The notes under the pieces were generated by a model. The model worked only from the letters and a program-made list of their open reading frames with translations, was not told the origin of the DNA and did not search any database. The position numbers were made by a program, and so were the translations under genes. A stretch of DNA of 8,391 nt from Hyphomicrobiales bacterium (GTDB taxonomy: Bacteria; Pseudomonadota; Alphaproteobacteria; Rhizobiales; Xanthobacteraceae), in the NCBI GenBank assembly GCA_026400425.1, contig JAPLPC010000667.1, forward strand, positions 1 through 8,391, given 5' to 3'. Of this stretch, positions 6,271 through 8,391 are shown one piece after another; position 1 is the first letter of the stretch; each line of letters begins with the position of its first letter.

Positions 6271-7689
6271 TTATTGAAATGCTTTGGCATGCGGTGCGGC
6301 GACGATGCCGGACTGCTGTAGATGATAGGCGACGCGCAGCGCGATGTCTTCACGCCAGGGCGCTGCGATGATCTGGACGCCGATCGGCATCGGATCGAGC
6401 GGCACCGGTACGGCGACCACCGGCAGGCCGATGAAGGAGATCGGCTGGGTGTGAATGCCGATATTGGCGCGCACGGGCAGTTCGACGCCGTCGAGTTCGA
6501 ATGTCGCCTGGCCGATTTTTGGCGCGATGCACGGCGTCGCCGGCGCGATGATGACATCCACGGTCTGGAAGATCTCCAGCACCCTGGCGCGATACCAGCG
6601 GCGGAATTTCTGCGCGCGGTCGACCAATGGTGCCGGCACCATGGCGCCGGCAAGCAGGCGGTCGCGCACCGCGGGATCGAAATCGGCCGCGCGCTTGCGC
6701 AGCCGGTCGAGATGCAGCGACGCGCCCTCGATGGTCGAGATCAGATAGGCCGCGGCACGCGCCCGCGCGACTTCGGGCAGTTCGACGGTCTCCGTCACAC
6801 CGAGCGCCGCGATGACACTGGCGACCGCCTCCCTCGCCTCGGGCATCAGATTGTTCTGGAAGTAGCCACCGGCGGCGGCGATGCGGAGATCGCCGATGTC
6901 CTGCCCGATCAGTGGCGAGACCGTCTCGACCGGCCGCGTCGTGCAGGCGGCATCGTCGGCATCCGCGCCCTGCATCGCATCGTAGGACAGCGCGAGGTCT
7001 TCGACATTGCGGGCGAACGGGCCGAGATGATCGAAGCTCGCGACGAAGGGAAACGAGCGCGCCCGCGACAACCGGCCATAGGTCGGTTTGAGGCCGAAGA
7101 TGCCGCAGAACGACGACGGCACGCGGATCGAACCATTGGTGTCGGAGCCGAGCGCCAACGGCACCAGGCTGCCGCCGACGGCGCCGCCGGATCCGCCGGA
7201 GGAGCCGCCGGTCATCCGCGTGATGTCATGGGGATTGCGCGAGGCACCGTCATGGATGTTCTCGCCGGTGAAATCATAGGCGTACTCGCCCATGTTCAGC
7301 GCGCCGACCAGGATCGCGCCGGCGGCCTCCATGCGCTCGACCAGCGTGGCATCGCGCGATGCTGCAGGCCGATCGCGATTGATCTTTGAACCTGCACGGG
7401 TCGGCAGCCCCGCGACGTCGAACAGGTTCTTCACCGCAAACGGCACGCCCGCCAGCGGACCGACCGTTTCGCCCTTCGCGATGGCGGCATCCAGTGCACG
7501 CGCCGTGGCGCGGGCACGATCGGCGGTGACCTCGGTAAATGCGTTGAGCATCGGATTGTGGCGCTCGATCTTCGCAAGCGCAACTTCCACCACGTCGAGC
7601 GCCGAGACCTGCTGCGTCGCGACGGCTTTGGCGATCGCCGAGGCTGGGCGCCAGGCGCCCTGGGATGTGAGGACGGGATCAAGCGACAT
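6271..7689 (-). CDS. atzE: AtzE/HpxY-family amidohydrolase (amidase signature superfamily)
   Basis: This 472-residue cytoplasmic amidase hydrolyses a C-N amide bond. The Ser-cisSer-Lys triad is complete: K87 (AVKNLFD), S163 in GGSSGGSGG (161-169), and nucleophile S187 in GSDTNGSIRVP, 24 residues later as in the superfamily. GLKPTYGRLSRAR and DHLGPFARN follow as expected. The TNGS form, the length and the neighbours (AtzG-like before, AtzH/HpxZ-like after) favour the AtzE/HpxY family over GatA. AtzE of Pseudomonas sp. ADP deaminates 1-carboxybiuret and needs AtzG as a GatC-like partner; HpxY is in the oxalurate cluster. The start is ATG 7687-7689, giving MSLDPVLTS. The frame is open upstream to 7830, but those 47 residues are Arg-rich out-of-frame translation of the AtzG gene. 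There is no clear ribosome site; the start lies 11 bp inside the AtzG gene, so translational coupling is likely. Confidence 0.93.
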   Translation of the reverse strand: MSLDPVLTSQGAWRPASAIAKAVATQQVSALDVVEVALAKIERHNPMLNAFTEVTADRARATARALDAAIAKGETVGPLAGVPFAVKNLFDVAGLPTRAGSKINRDRPAASRDATLVERMEAAGAILVGALNMGEYAYDFTGENIHDGASRNPHDITRMTGGSSGGSGGAVGGSLVPLALGSDTNGSIRVPSSFCGIFGLKPTYGRLSRARSFPFVASFDHLGPFARNVEDLALSYDAMQGADADDAACTTRPVETVSPLIGQDIGDLRIAAAGGYFQNNLMPEAREAVASVIAALGVTETVELPEVARARAAAYLISTIEGASLHLDRLRKRAADFDPAVRDRLLAGAMVPAPLVDRAQKFRRWYRARVLEIFQTVDVIIAPATPCIAPKIGQATFELDGVELPVRANIGIHTQPISFIGLPVVAVPVPLDPMPIGVQIIAAPWREDIALRVAYHLQQSGIVAAPHAKAFQ

Positions 7690-7858
7690 AGATGCTGGCC
7701 GGTTCGGATTCGTCGGGAAGCGGAAACTCGTCGACCAGACGCGCCATCCGCAGCGATAATTCCAGATTGATCCGCACCGCGGGTTTCCATTCCGGCTCGA
7801 TCGGCAGCGACAGCGCCGACGCCACGGCATCGATATAGTCGCTCAGTGTGTCGGTCAT
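7679..7858 (-). CDS. AtzG/HpxX-like small subunit (DUF4089), 59 aa
   Basis: A short gene easily missed because of its size. From ATG 7858 it encodes 59 residues: a helical N-terminal half (MTDTLSDYIDAVASALSLPI), a conserved EPEWKPAVRINLELSLRMARLVDEF segment and the C-terminal LPDESEPASIYVA. This is the AtzG/HpxX pattern, which resembles GatC of the tRNA-dependent amidotransferase. AtzG wraps around and stabilises AtzE; it is not itself an enzyme. AAAGGA lies 6 nt upstream. The ATG overlaps the stop of the ABC ATPase gene as ATGA, and its 3' end overlaps the amidase start by 11 bp, so AtzG and AtzE homologues are made in tandem, as expected for a stoichiometric complex. Identification rests on motif recall plus gene order; no search was run. 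Confidence 0.88.
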   Translation of the reverse strand: MTDTLSDYIDAVASALSLPIEPEWKPAVRINLELSLRMARLVDEFPLPDESEPASIYVA

Positions 7859-8391
7859 GCCCTGTCCTTTCGATGCACCGGCAGCGGCGGATGCGGGATC
7901 GCCGTCAGCAGTTGCTTGGTATAGTCATCCTGCGGATTCTCCATCACCGTCTCGGTCGCCCCCTGCTCGACGATCCGCCCGGCACGCATCACGATGACAC
8001 GATCGCACAGCAAGCGCACCACATTCAGATCGTGCGAGACGAACAGATAGCTCATCCCCATCGATCGCTTCAGATCCTGCAGCAGATTGAGCACCACCGC
8101 CTGCACGGAGACGTCGAGCGCCGCGGTCGGCTCGTCGAGAATGATCAGCTTCGGCTGCAGCGCGATGGCCCGCGCGATGCCGACACGGGCCTTCTGGCCA
8201 CCGGACATCTGATGCGGGAAGCGATCCAAGAGATCGAGCGGCAAGCCGACCTGCCGCGCCAGCTCCTCGCATCGCGCCCGCAACGCGTCCGAGCCCTTGA
8301 TATCGCCGAGTTGCATGATCGGATCGGCGATGGCCCGCGCGGCGGTGAAGCGCGGATTGAGGCTGTCGGTGGGATCCTGGAACACCATCTG
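7855..8391 (-). CDS. Oligopeptide/dipeptide-type ABC transporter ATP-binding protein, C-terminal 178 residues (runs off right edge)
   Basis: This is the cytoplasmic ATPase of a Dpp/Opp-type importer. The window starts just before the Q-loop (QMVFQDPTDSLNPR) and contains the ABC signature MSGGQKARVGIARAI, Walker B LIILDEP, the D-loop ALD and the H-loop SHD. It ends in a short oligopeptide-ATPase tail (DDYTKQLLTAIPHPPLP). The Walker A segment lies beyond 8391. It could be a single DppF-like ATPase or the second half of a fused DppD-DppF protein. The SLNPR sequence and downstream position suit the F-type partner. The frame is open to the right edge. Its TGA (7855-7857) overlaps the start of the AtzG-like gene, tying uptake directly to the amidase module. 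The transporter's substrate is unknown; opp/dpp-type systems in these bacteria also carry non-peptide compounds. Confidence 0.95.
   Translation of the reverse strand, partial: QMVFQDPTDSLNPRFTAARAIADPIMQLGDIKGSDALRARCEELARQVGLPLDLLDRFPHQMSGGQKARVGIARAIALQPKLIILDEPTAALDVSVQAVVLNLLQDLKRSMGMSYLFVSHDLNVVRLLCDRVIVMRAGRIVEQGATETVMENPQDDYTKQLLTAIPHPPLPVHRKDRA

Noticed and set aside
6271..7689. GatA subunit of the tRNA-dependent amidotransferase
   Set aside because: Its neighbours are AtzG-like and AtzH/HpxZ-like genes and an importer, with no gatB, and the TNGS nucleophile motif suits AtzE/HpxY better.
7690..7830. N-terminal extension of the amidase to a start at 7830
   Set aside because: The extra 47 residues are Arg/Cys/Trp-rich and overlap the AtzG-like gene in another frame; amidase family proteins begin near MSLDPVLTS.
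1..8391. Mobile element, phage, CRISPR or defence system
   Set aside because: There is no transposase, integrase, terminal repeat, regular repeat array or nuclease gene; every gene fits metabolism, transport or regulation.

Overview
The window looks like chromosomal DNA of a high-GC alphaproteobacterium. The style of the genes (tightly packed minus-strand operons, molybdenum hydroxylase and ABC-uptake genes, a Tat-exported solute-binding protein) suggests the Bradyrhizobium / Rhodopseudomonas / Afipia group. That placement is an impression from the protein sequences; no search was run. I see no rRNA, tRNA, CRISPR array, transposase or prophage gene. Coding density is close to complete, and the only sizeable non-coding gap is 4307-4454.

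There are two minus-strand transcription units separated by one plus-strand regulator. Left unit (4306 down to 1): FAD subunit, 2Fe-2S subunit and molybdopterin subunit of a xanthine-dehydrogenase/CoxMSL-type hydroxylase, joined by ATGA overlaps. After a 30-bp gap comes the N-terminal part of a Tat-exported, LivK-type substrate-binding protein that runs off the left edge. The molybdopterin subunit is broken: its reading frame stops at 790-792, while the conserved C-terminal segment, including the GVGEAG motif with the catalytic glutamate, continues in another frame (602-790). About a dozen family-conserved residues are missing at the junction, so this looks like a short out-of-frame deletion and the enzyme is probably inactive as encoded.

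Centre (4307-5123): a TetR-family regulator is transcribed divergently from the hydroxylase genes. The 148-bp intergenic region holds two identical copies of the palindromic 14-mer TGACCATTTGGTCT, 53 bp apart, which are strong candidates for the TetR operators.

Right unit (8391 down to 5137): the C-terminal part of an oligopeptide/dipeptide-type ABC transporter ATPase, a 59-aa AtzG/HpxX-like protein, an AtzE/HpxY-family amidase, an AtzH/HpxZ-like protein and a FadR-subfamily GntR regulator, all overlapping or within 12 bp of each other. By family knowledge, AtzG-AtzE-AtzH relatives act on carboxylated urea/biuret compounds or in oxalurate (purine) catabolism. The unit therefore reads as an uptake-plus-hydrolysis module for a small ureide or amide compound. 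Whether the two units feed one pathway, for example ring hydroxylation followed by amide hydrolysis of an N-heterocycle, is inference only.
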